NCBI RefSeq assembly: GCF_000426725.1
Contig: NZ_KE384560.1
Span: 1,200,960-1,264,959, forward strand
Source: Sporocytophaga myxococcoides DSM 11118
Lineage (GTDB): Bacteria; Bacteroidota; Bacteroidia; Cytophagales; Cytophagaceae
Reading direction: 5' to 3'
DNA: 64,000 nucleotides
Below are positions 16,881 through 25,996 of this stretch, in pieces (position 1 is the stretch's first letter; the number at the start of each line of letters is the position of its first letter). The translations under genes were made by a program, and so were the position numbers. The notes under the pieces were generated by a model. The model was not told where the DNA came from, ran no database searches, and saw only the letters and a program-made list of their open reading frames with translations.

Positions 16881-17255
16881 TTAGTTGAGACATTGCATAC
16901 TTAAAACTATTTCCATAGGAACTATAGAGAAAGACATCTTTTCTACAAGATGTAATTCATTATAGTCAGATTTCAGCATAAACTGAACCTGATGCGAATC
17001 CCTGTCTACCACTAATAGATAGAGGAAATTAGCTTTTAATAAATTGTGAAATGCCTGAAGAAAATTATCCGCGTGAGTAGGCATTTTTTCTCTTACCAAA
17101 TCATACAATGTGGTAAACTGAAATAATGGCTTTTGCGTCTTTATTGTAGAGCTCAAATGGGAAATCACCTTGGATTTTACCAGTATTGAAAACATATTTT
17201 CATGAATCTGATCCTGAATCGCTCTGAGGTTTTCAATATTCTCCTGTCTTCTCAT
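16881..17255 (-). CDS. Hypothetical protein
   Basis: 124 aa, not recognised. No signal peptide, membrane segment or catalytic motif is seen. The first ~40 residues are predicted helical (MRRQENIENLRAIQDQIHEN), followed by a mixed alpha/beta region with a hydrophobic strand LYLLVV. It may be a small cytoplasmic regulator or binding protein. It lies 73 bp downstream of the XRE regulator on the same strand, so the two may be co-transcribed. Confidence 0.6.
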   Translation of the reverse strand: MRRQENIENLRAIQDQIHENMFSILVKSKVISHLSSTIKTQKPLFQFTTLYDLVREKMPTHADNFLQAFHNLLKANFLYLLVVDRDSHQVQFMLKSDYNELHLVEKMSFSIVPMEIVLSMQCLN

Positions 17256-17327
17256 ATTAAAATAATAGAGAAGCGATTCACAATGTTTTCAAGAAATATA
17301 TTTCAATAAGAGAATTTCCGTAAGTTC

Positions 17328-17762
17328 CTATTTTCTAACCTTTTTGGCAGTTTTTTTAGCGGATACTTTTAAGGCAGGCTTAGCTGATTTTTTACCAATC
17401 TTATTCTCTAATAATGTGTTAATTTTTTCAAGATATGAGATCTCCCTCCGGGCAATGTCCAATTGCTTTTTAATGTCTTCAGAACCACCATTTACCTTAT
17501 CCCCTTTTTGCTTTTTCTTGTACATTACTCCGTCTTCATGTACTTCTGCTTTTGCAAGCTCCTCATTTGCTGCAAGTAAAGTGAAGAAGTTGAAGTTTAA
17601 TACCTTTGAAATTTGCAGGAGAAGATCTGTGTCCACACTTTCTCTCTTAAATATATCCTGCACATTCTGTCGCGATTTGTTTATTCGCCTTGCGAATTCG
17701 CTCTTATTCATTCCAAGCTCAGCAAGTCTCGAAAGAATCAATTTTCCAATATGTTTTGCCAT
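17328..17762 (-). CDS. XRE-family HTH regulator with coiled coil and histone H1-like tail
   Basis: DNA-binding protein of 144 aa in three parts. Residues about 5-60 form a Cro/C1-type helix-turn-helix (LSRLAELGMNKSEFARRINKSRQNVQDIF, shown here in part). Residues about 95-123 form a coiled coil (regular Leu/Ile heptads), probably for dimerisation. Residues about 124-144 are a Lys/Ala-rich tail (KKSAKPALKVSAKKTAKKV) like the tails of histone H1-like and HU-extended bacterial proteins. Such a tail suggests nonspecific DNA contact or a nucleoid role in addition to sequence-specific binding. No prophage or toxin partner is adjacent. Confidence 0.82.
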   Translation of the reverse strand: MAKHIGKLILSRLAELGMNKSEFARRINKSRQNVQDIFKRESVDTDLLLQISKVLNFNFFTLLAANEELAKAEVHEDGVMYKKKQKGDKVNGGSEDIKKQLDIARREISYLEKINTLLENKIGKKSAKPALKVSAKKTAKKVRK

Positions 17763-18112
17763 TTAGCAAATTTTATTAATTAAATAATTTCTTGTACAAA
17801 TCCCTGTATCAAAAAATTTTAAGTTTTTATTATTTTTTTGAATATAAAGTAAAATAATAGGAGATTAAAATTTTCTAACCTCAGTTTTTTTGAGGGTTTT
17901 CCCCTATTTTTTAATTAGTTACGAAATGAACTCCGTTGGTTTTACCTGATAAACAACGGAATTTATAAATACCCCTAGAAATGATGAATTGCAGTTTGCT
18001 AAAATAACTAACGTATGTAATACTTTAGTGTATTTTGTATAAAATTTAACAATTTTTTAATAAAAAATATAACTGAGTTGTCAAAAAAAATAAAAAAAAT
18101 ACAATCGAGAGA
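17763..18112. other. Intergenic stretch with one hairpin
   Basis: 350 bp without a credible ORF, very A/T-rich. It contains an inverted repeat, CCGTTGGTTT at 17933-17942 and AAACAACGG at 17951-17959 (one bulged base, 8-nt loop), without a T run on either side, so it is not a standard terminator. A smaller CCTCA/TGAGG hairpin is at 17879-17895. The XRE promoter (minus strand) should be at the left end. Confidence 0.45.
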
Positions 18113-19000
18113 TCAATCAAGAGTATAAACAGGCATGATCCACCTCTTCTTTTTAAGTTTTTGGATGGTCTTAGGAAAAAAGCTAAGACTTTCATAATGC
18201 ATTTTAGGCTTTATAAGCATTTTAGGATTTATGATATCAATTTTAGTTAATATAAATTGATAAGGTTTGCCAGAATAATAAGTAAAAAAGTTATCAAGCA
18301 CCGCTCTGAATTCCTTAAAATTCCAATAATGGAAAATGTCTGATTCCGCCTCAATGATTTTTTCTTTTGAATGTTGATTCAGTTTATAAGAAAAAGACAG
18401 TTGTTCCATACAATGATTCCTTGCATGATCATATAAGATATCTGTCTGTTCCAAAACTTCATCCACGACATGCTTCAATGAAAATGGGATGCCTAAAACT
18501 CCGGCATTATACATATCAGTCTTAGACGGGAGGGGAGTTTTGCTCTGAAGATTTTGATCGTTGAGAATTCTTTTAAGCTTCTTAAAAATGATATTCGAAC
18601 CTGAATCAATCAAGCCTTCTTTTCTGTGCATTACAAAATTTCCGGAATCTATCTGAGCAAACAGCTCGTCTGATTTAGAAAGAAACGTTGTATCTGTATC
18701 TGCATAAAGTAATGATGAACATTGATTATACATGAATACATCTTTCAGCATTTCAATTTTTACTCTGTGTACAAATTTATTCGGGCCACTCCACTTATCG
18801 ATTAGAGGTCTGTTAATTTCTTTGTATTCAGTGTATTCTGGTAGGAATTCTTTCAGATACTGAATGTTATCTGTGTAGATGATGATTCTATAAGGAGGTT
18901 GCTGGCCATCATATTGTCTGATCAATGTATAAATGGAATAAATCAATTCATTTAATACACTTTTATGGCCGTAGGCCTGATAAACAATACAATGATTCAT
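18113..19000 (-). CDS. Glycosyltransferase-like protein (GT-A fold, DxD motif)
   Basis: 295 aa, cytoplasmic, not assigned to a named family with confidence. Features of a nucleotide-sugar-dependent transferase are visible: an N-terminal beta-strand opening (NHCIVYQAYG), YRIIIYTDN (about 37-45), and LLYADTDTTFL with a DxD metal site at Asp101-Asp103. Residues about 165-175 (NAGVLGIP) resemble the acceptor-side motif of GT8-like enzymes. It is monocistronic. It could glycosylate a surface glycan or protein; the acceptor is unknown. Confidence 0.62.
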   Translation of the reverse strand: MNHCIVYQAYGHKSVLNELIYSIYTLIRQYDGQQPPYRIIIYTDNIQYLKEFLPEYTEYKEINRPLIDKWSGPNKFVHRVKIEMLKDVFMYNQCSSLLYADTDTTFLSKSDELFAQIDSGNFVMHRKEGLIDSGSNIIFKKLKRILNDQNLQSKTPLPSKTDMYNAGVLGIPFSLKHVVDEVLEQTDILYDHARNHCMEQLSFSYKLNQHSKEKIIEAESDIFHYWNFKEFRAVLDNFFTYYSGKPYQFILTKIDIINPKMLIKPKMHYESLSFFPKTIQKLKKKRWIMPVYTLD

Positions 19001-19077
19001 ATACTCAACTTCAGAGATAAAAATGAAGCAGCAATATATATATATAATTATTAAATATAAAGGACCACATCAGTAAG

Positions 19078-19791
19078 CTAAATTTGATTACCATTAAGCA
19101 CAGAGATTTCCGAACCTTCAGCAAGAAAAACGCTGTTAGGTACTTGATTACCTAGGCAAGCAAACTCATTGCCATAAATTTCTTTGCAATTAACTTCAAT
19201 TTCATAGGATTCCACCGGGAATACATTCCACCTGGGATGCTCCACTCCATATTCAGCGGTTTTATTCTCTTTAATCTTTGTATAGCCCCAATAATGTTCA
19301 GTTATAAATTCCTCTTCCGAGCCTGGAGCAAAGGTTGTAGTTTGGTTATCAGCACTTACTTTTAACCGATTCCAGGAGTTTTGAAATTTCCATTCGTATG
19401 CTACTTCAAACTTGTTTCCATTTTTCCACAAATGCCTCATGGGCATTGTTTCATAGTTTTCATTGTAAAGTGTATTGGCAACAAGCGTAATAGCGGGCTT
19501 TGGAACGATCTCTTTTATGAATACAACACCTCGCTTCCATTGACCATCCTGCGACTTATATTTTACATAAAACCTCAGGTTTACTTCCTCAAAATCTGTG
19601 TGAAATGGAATTTTTAATCCTTTGACTTTTGTATTGCAAAACTTAAACCCTACCAGACTTACAAGACATTTTTTATTAAAGAACTCTAGCTCAGTTTTAT
19701 GCGGAAGAAACTTTTTTAAATCAGCAGGATCGAATTCGTAATTGGCAAGGATTAGATTTCTCCACTGAGCTTGCAGAAATATATTTTTCAT
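19078..19791 (-). CDS. YqjF family protein (DUF2071)
   Basis: 237-aa protein matching the DUF2071/YqjF pattern: the start FLQAQWRNLILANYEFDPADL, then VSLVGFKF, FEEVNLRFYVKY, KRGVVFIKEIVPKPAI, EHYWGYTK and a C-terminal SVFLAEGS. The family is related to acetoacetate decarboxylase-like folds, but a catalytic Lys was not identified and its function is not known. No signal peptide. A stand-alone minus-strand gene with a divergent pyrD on its far side. Confidence 0.75.
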   Translation of the reverse strand: MKNIFLQAQWRNLILANYEFDPADLKKFLPHKTELEFFNKKCLVSLVGFKFCNTKVKGLKIPFHTDFEEVNLRFYVKYKSQDGQWKRGVVFIKEIVPKPAITLVANTLYNENYETMPMRHLWKNGNKFEVAYEWKFQNSWNRLKVSADNQTTTFAPGSEEEFITEHYWGYTKIKENKTAEYGVEHPRWNVFPVESYEIEVNCKEIYGNEFACLGNQVPNSVFLAEGSEISVLNGNQI

Positions 19792-19912
19792 ATGTTGAAA
19801 TGAACAGAACCCACAATAAATTAGTGATAAAAAATCCTTTTTCCAGTCTTTTCTAAAAAAGTTTTATGAACCTGTTAAGCTTGCTTTTATAATCCCTTTC
19901 TCTGACCTAAAT

Positions 19913-20974
19913 TTGATAGAAAAAAGCAAAATAGTTTTGTATAAAAAAATTCTACGCCCGCTCCTTTTTCAAATCGATCCTGAAAAAGTTCACCATCTGA
20001 CATTCGATCTTGTTCGTTTTTTCTTTAAAATTCCAGGCATATCACTGTTGTTCAAGTTACTTTATCGGGTAAAAGATAAAAGACTTGAGCGTAAGGTATT
20101 TGGCATTACATTTCCTAATCCGGTCGGGCTGGCAGCCGGATTTGATAAGGATGCGAGGTTGTTTAATGAATTGTCCTGCATGGGATTCGGATTTGTAGAA
20201 ATCGGGACACTAACTCCTAAGCCTCAGCCAGGTAATGATAAGCCACGTTTATTCAGATTGAGAGAAGATGAAGCTATTATAAACAGAATGGGCTTTAATA
20301 ATGAAGGGGTAGAGGCAGCAGTTGCAAGGTTGAAAAATAGGAAGGAAAAAGTAATTATAGGAGGAAACATTGGTAAGAATAAAGTTACTTCCAATGAAGA
20401 TGCAGTAAAAGATTATGAATATAGTTTTGAAGTACTGTTTGACTATGTAGATTATTTTGTGGTGAATGTTAGTTCGCCTAATACACCTAACTTAAGAGCA
20501 CTTCAGGATAAAGAACCTCTTACTCAATTATTGAGAACTCTGAAGGAAAGAAACTTAAAAAAGTCTTCACCTAAGCCAATTCTTCTTAAGATAGCTCCAG
20601 ACCTTACCAATGAACAGCTGGATGATGTTATATCTATTTTAAAAGAAGTTAAAATTGAAGGTATAATAGCTACAAACACTACTATTTCAAGATCAGGTCT
20701 TAAAACCGAGCAGGCAGTTATAGATGATATCGGCACTTTGGGAGGATTAAGCGGAAAGCCTTTACATAAAAGATCTGTAGAAGTGGTTGAATATTTAGTG
20801 CAAAAATCAGGAAATACCTTTCCTGTCATTGCAGTTGGCGGGATTCATTCTGCTGAAGATGCTATGGATATGTTCAGAGCAGGGGCAGCCCTGGTACAGT
20901 TGTATACAGGTTTTATCTATGAAGGTCCGGCTCTGGTTAGTTCAATCAATAAGAAATTACTCAAAGAAAAATAG
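19913..20974 (+). CDS. pyrD: Quinone-dependent dihydroorotate dehydrogenase
   Basis: Class 2 DHODH, oxidising dihydroorotate to orotate with electrons passed to menaquinone at the membrane. 353 aa with the N-terminal membrane-associating helix region ([20 protein letters not shown]) typical of class 2, then [31 protein letters not shown], the catalytic-Ser loop [12 protein letters not shown], and FMN-binding [12 protein letters not shown]. No ATG is available: the start is TTG at 19913 or, closer to the usual family start, TTG at 19937 (giving MYKKILRP). The pathway's last step, pyrF, is 4 kb downstream. Confidence 0.95.
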   Translation: MIEKSKIVLYKKILRPLLFQIDPEKVHHLTFDLVRFFFKIPGISLLFKLLYRVKDKRLERKVFGITFPNPVGLAAGFDKDARLFNELSCMGFGFVEIGTLTPKPQPGNDKPRLFRLREDEAIINRMGFNNEGVEAAVARLKNRKEKVIIGGNIGKNKVTSNEDAVKDYEYSFEVLFDYVDYFVVNVSSPNTPNLRALQDKEPLTQLLRTLKERNLKKSSPKPILLKIAPDLTNEQLDDVISILKEVKIEGIIATNTTISRSGLKTEQAVIDDIGTLGGLSGKPLHKRSVEVVEYLVQKSGNTFPVIAVGGIHSAEDAMDMFRAGAALVQLYTGFIYEGPALVSSINKKLLKEK

Positions 20975-21030
20975 GATTTTTATTAGTAAGACCTTCTCAC
21001 ATTTTAAACCGATTCTTTGGTAAAAATTCT

Positions 21031-21038
21031 TAATTTTG
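21031..21038 (+). promoter_or_regulatory. Candidate -7 element upstream of ftsK
   Basis: TAATTTTG matches TAnnTTTG exactly, 22 bp before the ATG at 21060. No TTG lies at the right distance upstream (the nearest, 21017-21019, is too close), so this is tentative. Confidence 0.3.
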
Positions 21039-21059
21039 TAATCCATTATTTCAAATACC

Positions 21060-23582
21060 ATGGCTGAAAATACCTATAAGAAACCTAATAAAAAGAAGGA
21101 AAAAGAAAGCTCTGGAAGCAGGCTTCCTAAAATTAATTTAGGTTTTCTGAAAGACAGGCGATTTTTGCTTGCTTCAGGATTCACTTTATTGGTATTTTCT
21201 CTTTGTTTGGTCATTGCTTTTATCTCTTTTCTGTTTAATGGTACTGAAGATCAAAGTGTCGTAGAGGCGTTATTTTCTACAAATGTTCAGGAGTCTGGGC
21301 TAGAGTCCAGAAACTGGCTGGGGTTATTTGGATCAATATTATCATATTGGTTTATATTTAAGTGGTTTGGAATCGCATCCTTTCTGTTTATTCCACTAGT
21401 TTTCCTGATAGGTTTTAAATTGGTTTTTCAACAGGACCTCTTCAATTTCAGAAGGGTATTTATATTCTGTACCTTTTTTATATTCTGGATATCAATTACC
21501 TCCGGTTATTTTGTATTTGCTATTGATAACCAATCTGTCCTTGGTTTTTTGAGCGGGGGGATTGGCTTCGAACTTGCATTTATCACAAACGCCATGATTG
21601 GCTGGGGAACTCCACTTGTGATGCTTCTCACTTTAGTAATTTTCAGCATATTCTATTTTAATATCACTACCATTTTGGGGGCTAAAGAGGTGATTGCAGA
21701 AAATGTTGCGGATGCTAAAAACCATTTGAAAGAAATTGCTTCTGAAGAGGAAGAAACTGAAGAAGAAATTTCAGATGAAGATTGGCTTGTGAAGGTTGTG
21801 GATGAACAAGAGGAGACAGCTGAAGAAGCTTTAGAAGAAGAAGTAGGGGAAGAAGTTCCAGCTGAGGGGCAAGAATATGAGGAAGAAGAATATGAAGAAG
21901 AAGTTGGCGAAGAAGATGGTATTGAGGAAGAATATGAATATGATGAAAATTCCGGGGAGGAAGAAGAGGTTCATGAATACATACCTTCTAATGAAGAAGG
22001 AGGGATAGGCTTGATGGTTGCTAAAGCACCGGAAGAAGAAATTATAGAAGAAGGTATTGCTGAGAATTATGATCCTACACTTGATTTATCTTCATATAAA
22101 TACCCTACTCTTGACTTACTTAACGAATATGAAGGAGCCAAAATTCAAGTTAGTAAAGAAGAACTGGAAGCAAACAAAGATAAAATTGTAGAAACGCTTT
22201 CTCATTACAATATTGGTATCAGCAACATCAAAGCGACCATTGGACCGACTGTTACATTGTATGAGATTGTTCCGGATGCTGGTATTAGGATTTCGAAAAT
22301 AAAAAACCTTGAAGATGATATTGCATTGAGCCTTGCAGCCCTTGGTATAAGGATCATAGCACCTATTCCCGGAAAAGGCACGATAGGTATTGAGGTACCA
22401 AACAGCAATAAGGAAACAGTTTCTATTCGTTCTGTGCTATCTACAGAAAAGTTTCTAAAGAGTGATAAAGATCTTCCTGTTGTGTTTGGTAAGACCATTT
22501 CCAATGAAGTGTTTGTCGGTGACCTTGCTAAAATGCCGCACTTACTGATGGCTGGAGCTACAGGACAAGGTAAATCTGTCGGCTTAAACGTGTTGCTGGC
22601 TTCATTGATCTATAAGAAGCACCCATCTCAGTTAAAATTTGTATTGGTCGATCCTAAAAAAGTAGAGCTTTCACTTTTTAATAAAATAGAAAGACATTTT
22701 CTGGCAAAACTTCCTGATACTCAGGATGCAATTATAACTGATACAAAAAAGGTAATACATACTCTTAATTCCCTATGTATGGAAATGGATATGCGTTACG
22801 ATCTTCTCAAAGATGCCAATTGCAGAAATTTAAAAGAGTATAATAAGAAATTTGTTGAGCGTAAGCTTAATCCGAATAAAGGACACCGCTTTATGCCATA
22901 TATCGTGCTTGTTATAGATGAGCTTGCTGACTTAATGATGACAGCAGGAAAAGAGGTGGAAACTCCAATAGCCCGTCTTGCTCAGCTTGCCCGTGCCATT
23001 GGTATACACCTGGTTGTTGCAACACAGAGACCATCTGTCAATGTAATCACGGGTATAATAAAAGCAAACTTCCCGGCCAGATTATCTTTTAAAGTAACTT
23101 CTAAAATAGATTCAAGAACAATTTTGGATGCTGGAGGCGCCGAGCAGCTTATTGGGCAAGGGGATATGCTATTTTCAATGGGATCTGAACTAATTCGTGT
23201 TCAATGTGCTTTTATAGATACTCCGGAAGTTGAAAAAGTCTGCGAATTTATTGGAAATCAAAGGGGATATGATTCAGCATATATGCTTCCTGAGTATGTC
23301 GATGAAGAAGGAGAGGGAGGCGATAAGGGAGAATTCAATTTTGCAGAAAGAGACAGTCTTTTTGAAGAAGCAGCCCGGATTATTGTTACACACCAGCAGG
23401 GAAGTACTTCACTATTACAAAGAAGATTAAAACTGGGATACAATAGAGCAGGTCGTTTGATAGATCAGTTGGAATCTGCAGGAGTTGTTGGTCCGTTCGA
23501 AGGAAGTAAAGCCAGAGAGGTGCTTGTAACCGACGAATATAGTTTGGAACAATTATTGAATGAGTTAGATAAGAAAAAATAG
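21060..23582 (+). CDS. ftsK: DNA translocase FtsK
   Basis: Septal DNA pump of 840 aa that clears and aligns the chromosome termini and activates XerCD. About four N-terminal membrane segments (residues 35-210), then a strongly acidic linker (about 225-330, dominated by Glu with Asp and Tyr), the alpha and beta motor domains with Walker A GATGQGKS (about 499-506), Walker B VLVIDELADLM (about 617-627) and the VATQRPSVNVITGIIKAN segment, and a C-terminal gamma winged helix (about 785-835, STSLLQRRLKLGYNRAGRL) that would read the polarity sequence. The short linker and complete motor are typical of Bacteroidota FtsK. Confidence 0.97.
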   Translation: MAENTYKKPNKKKEKESSGSRLPKINLGFLKDRRFLLASGFTLLVFSLCLVIAFISFLFNGTEDQSVVEALFSTNVQESGLESRNWLGLFGSILSYWFIFKWFGIASFLFIPLVFLIGFKLVFQQDLFNFRRVFIFCTFFIFWISITSGYFVFAIDNQSVLGFLSGGIGFELAFITNAMIGWGTPLVMLLTLVIFSIFYFNITTILGAKEVIAENVADAKNHLKEIASEEEETEEEISDEDWLVKVVDEQEETAEEALEEEVGEEVPAEGQEYEEEEYEEEVGEEDGIEEEYEYDENSGEEEEVHEYIPSNEEGGIGLMVAKAPEEEIIEEGIAENYDPTLDLSSYKYPTLDLLNEYEGAKIQVSKEELEANKDKIVETLSHYNIGISNIKATIGPTVTLYEIVPDAGIRISKIKNLEDDIALSLAALGIRIIAPIPGKGTIGIEVPNSNKETVSIRSVLSTEKFLKSDKDLPVVFGKTISNEVFVGDLAKMPHLLMAGATGQGKSVGLNVLLASLIYKKHPSQLKFVLVDPKKVELSLFNKIERHFLAKLPDTQDAIITDTKKVIHTLNSLCMEMDMRYDLLKDANCRNLKEYNKKFVERKLNPNKGHRFMPYIVLVIDELADLMMTAGKEVETPIARLAQLARAIGIHLVVATQRPSVNVITGIIKANFPARLSFKVTSKIDSRTILDAGGAEQLIGQGDMLFSMGSELIRVQCAFIDTPEVEKVCEFIGNQRGYDSAYMLPEYVDEEGEGGDKGEFNFAERDSLFEEAARIIVTHQQGSTSLLQRRLKLGYNRAGRLIDQLESAGVVGPFEGSKAREVLVTDEYSLEQLLNELDKKK

Positions 23583-23602
23583 GAATACGAAATTTTATTT
23601 AA

Positions 23603-24247
23603 ATGAGAAAAATTGCAAGCATTTTAATAATCCTTTTGGTTAGTCTTTCAAAAGCATCTTTTGCTCAGTATGATCCTAAAGCAGCAGCGATACTGGATGC
23701 AATGAGTTCGAAGTATAAAAGCATGCCTGCATTTAAGGCAAAATTTGTCTATACATTGGAAGCGCCTAATAATGTAAAAGAAACTGCTGAAGGAGAAATT
23801 GTTGTAAAAGGTTCTAAGTTTACATTAAAACTTGATGGCCAGGAGATTATTAATAATGGCTCGACCGTTTGGACATATATTAAGGATGCCAACGAGGTAA
23901 ATGTTTCAAATTATGAGCCGGATGAAAATGATATGAGTCCGACGAAGATCTATACTATGTATAAAAAAGGCTATAAATATACCTTCTTGGAAGAAAAAAA
24001 CGAGAATGGCAAGACTTACGAAGTCGTAGACCTGATTCCTGAAGACAGAAAGCCTCAGATTTTCAAAGTTAGAATGGAAATAAATAAGAAAGATAAAACT
24101 CTGAAAAGCTGGAAAATATTTGAGAAAAACGGAAACAAGTATTATTATACGGTAAAAGAATTTATTCCAGATTATAAAGTGGAAGACAACTATTTTAGTT
24201 TTGATGTTTCAAAACATAAAGGCGTTGAAGTGATTGAATTAAGATAG
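23603..24247 (+). CDS. LolA-like outer-membrane lipoprotein carrier protein (copy 1)
   Basis: Periplasmic 214-aa protein with a signal peptide (1-22, ending SFAQ). The LolA-type half-barrel is seen as alternating strands: FKAKFVYTLEAP, EGEIVVKGSKFTLKL, NNGSTVWTYIKDANEVNVSNYEP, then VVDLIPED and FKVRMEINKKDKTLKSWKIFEKNG. It ferries lipoproteins from the inner membrane LolCDE complex to the outer membrane. The gene follows ftsK by 20 bp, a frequent arrangement, and precedes a second copy by 18 bp. Confidence 0.88.
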   Translation: MRKIASILIILLVSLSKASFAQYDPKAAAILDAMSSKYKSMPAFKAKFVYTLEAPNNVKETAEGEIVVKGSKFTLKLDGQEIINNGSTVWTYIKDANEVNVSNYEPDENDMSPTKIYTMYKKGYKYTFLEEKNENGKTYEVVDLIPEDRKPQIFKVRMEINKKDKTLKSWKIFEKNGNKYYYTVKEFIPDYKVEDNYFSFDVSKHKGVEVIELR

Positions 24248-24265
24248 AGAGTCAAAAAACAGACA

Positions 24266-24910
24266 ATGAAAAAAATCGCCCTGGGGCTTTTAGCAATTTG
24301 TTTAAGTTTCCGAGCAGTTTATGCTCAACAGGATCCTAAAGCCGCCGCAACGCTTGACGCTGTAAGTAAAAAATATCAACAAATAAAATCCTTTAAGGCA
24401 AAGTTTACCTATTCATTGGAAAGTCCCACTGCGGGAATCAATGAAACCTCTGAAGGAGAAATTATAGTTCAGGGGCCCAAATTTAACCTGAAATTAAGTG
24501 GTCAGGAAATCATTAATAACGGTACTACCGTTTGGACCTATCTTAAAGAATCCAATGAAGTGAATATCACAAATTATGAACCTGGCGAGGAGGATATCAC
24601 TCCTTCAAGAATCTACAGCATTTACAAGAAAGGGTACAAATATGCTTTCCTGGAAGAAAAACAAGAAGGAGGAAAAGTCTACGAAGTTATTGATCTCATT
24701 CCTGAAGATAAGAACAATCAGTTCTTTAAAGTCAGATTGGAGATTAACAAAAAGGACAAGACCATAAGAAGCTGGAAAATATTTGAAAAGAACGGTAACA
24801 GATACCTTTACACTGTAAAAAACTTTTTCCCTGATTTTAAAGTAGACGAGTCATTGTTTTTATTTGACAAATCAAAATATAAAAATGTAGAAGTGGTCGA
24901 TTTAAGATAA
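24266..24910 (+). CDS. LolA-like outer-membrane lipoprotein carrier protein (copy 2)
   Basis: Tandem paralogue of the preceding gene: same length (214 aa), same signal peptide layout (ending VYAQ) and roughly two-thirds identity by eye, with the strands FKAKFTYSLESP, NNGTTVWTYLKESNEVNITNYEP and FKVRLEINKKDKT conserved. Differences gather in the first 60 residues and in the loop near 155. The pair probably arose by local duplication; the copies may serve different lipoproteins or simply raise dosage. A terminator ends the ftsK-lolA-lolA unit 20 bp later. Confidence 0.87.
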   Translation: MKKIALGLLAICLSFRAVYAQQDPKAAATLDAVSKKYQQIKSFKAKFTYSLESPTAGINETSEGEIIVQGPKFNLKLSGQEIINNGTTVWTYLKESNEVNITNYEPGEEDITPSRIYSIYKKGYKYAFLEEKQEGGKVYEVIDLIPEDKNNQFFKVRLEINKKDKTIRSWKIFEKNGNRYLYTVKNFFPDFKVDESLFLFDKSKYKNVEVVDLR

Positions 24911-24930
24911 TTGATTTTAAAATATAAAAG

Positions 24931-24972
24931 AAGCCTGAAGTCTAAAATGAAAATTAGCTTCAGGCTTTTTTC
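24931..24972 (+). terminator. Rho-independent terminator after the lolA pair
   Basis: Perfect 10-bp stem (AAGCCTGAAG at 24931-24940, CTTCAGGCTT at 24958-24967), 17-nt loop, followed by a run of T to 24971. Confidence 0.85.
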
Positions 24973-25008
24973 ATTTCTATAAACTTATTAATATGGTATT
25001 GGTCAACT

Positions 25009-25080
25009 TTCCGCTTTTGGCTTTCTGCTTTCCGCTTTCCGCATTCAACTTTTTACTTTCAACTTTCAAGTTTCCGCCTT
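25009..25080 (+). repeat. Degenerate pyrimidine-rich tandem repeat (CTTTCCGCTTT-like)
   Basis: About 70 bp built from variants of a 9-11-nt unit, CTTTCCGC, CTTTCTGC, CTTTTTA and CTTTCAA, with almost no purines except in fixed places. It lies between the terminator of lolA and the start of pyrF. Confidence 0.6.
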
Positions 25081-25101
25081 ATTTTTATGCATTCCTGATT
25101 T

Positions 25102-25920
25102 ATGATGAAAAGAGAAGAGCTGGTAAAGCAAATAAAGTCCAAAGAATCTTACCTGTGTATTGGCCTGGACACAGATCTTAAAAAAATTCCGGCAAGCCTT
25201 CAGAAATTCGAAGATCCGATTTTCGAATTCAATAAAAGGATAATTGATGCAACCCATGAATATTGTGTTGCTTATAAACCCAATATCGCCTTTTATGAAG
25301 CTATGGGTTCAAAAGGATGGGATTCTCTCGAAAAAACATTAGAATACATACCTAAGGAAATATTTACAATTGCAGATGCCAAAAGAGGTGATATCGGAAA
25401 TACTTCAGGATTATATGCCAGAGCTTTTTTTGACAACATGAATTTTGATTCTGTTACTGTTGCTCCTTATATGGGAGAAGATTCTGTTACTCCTTTTCTT
25501 GAATTCAAAGATAAGTGGGTTATTCTGCTTGCTTTGACATCTAATTCAGGTAGTAAAGATTTTCAAATGACGAAACTTGAAAACAGTAAATACCTTTATC
25601 AGGAAGTCTTGGAGAAAAGCAGTAAGTGGGGCAATGCATCAAATCTTATGTACGTTGTTGGGGCAACTCAGGCAACATTATTAAAAGAGATAAGGAAAAT
25701 AATTCCTGATCATTTTCTTCTGGTACCGGGCGTTGGTGCTCAAGGAGGAAGCTTAGAAGAAGTCTCTCAGAATGGAATGAATAAAGACTGTGGCTTGCTT
25801 GTAAATGCTTCCAGAAGCATTATATATGCTTCATCAGGTGATGACTTCAGTGTAAAAGCCAAGGAAGAGGCGATTAAACTAAGAGATGAGATGAAAGTCT
25901 ATCTCAGCAAATATTTATAA
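25102..25920 (+). CDS. pyrF: Orotidine 5'-phosphate decarboxylase (type 2)
   Basis: Final step of UMP synthesis. At 272 aa it belongs to the longer bacterial type 2 group (PyrF_2). Visible: [14 protein letters not shown] at the N terminus, [11 protein letters not shown], the catalytic Asp-Lys-Asp network in [13 protein letters not shown] (about 93-105), [15 protein letters not shown] and the phosphate-binding end [10 protein letters not shown] and [13 protein letters not shown]. The ATG at 25102 is preceded by the pyrimidine-rich repeat, and an ATG in another frame is at 25105. It is followed by its own terminator. Confidence 0.95.
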   Translation: MMKREELVKQIKSKESYLCIGLDTDLKKIPASLQKFEDPIFEFNKRIIDATHEYCVAYKPNIAFYEAMGSKGWDSLEKTLEYIPKEIFTIADAKRGDIGNTSGLYARAFFDNMNFDSVTVAPYMGEDSVTPFLEFKDKWVILLALTSNSGSKDFQMTKLENSKYLYQEVLEKSSKWGNASNLMYVVGATQATLLKEIRKIIPDHFLLVPGVGAQGGSLEEVSQNGMNKDCGLLVNASRSIIYASSGDDFSVKAKEEAIKLRDEMKVYLSKYL

Positions 25921-25929
25921 TTTTAATAC

Positions 25930-25956
25930 GGGCTGTCTTAGTGAATAAGACAGCCC
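25930..25956 (+). terminator. Terminator after pyrF
   Basis: Perfect 11-bp stem GGGCTGTCTTA / TAAGACAGCCC (25930-25940 and 25946-25956) with a GTGAA loop. The T run begins 6 nt later (25962), so termination strength may be moderate. Confidence 0.75.
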
Positions 25957-25996
25957 TATGATTTTTTACCAGAAGTTCAACCAATTTTTATAAGCT

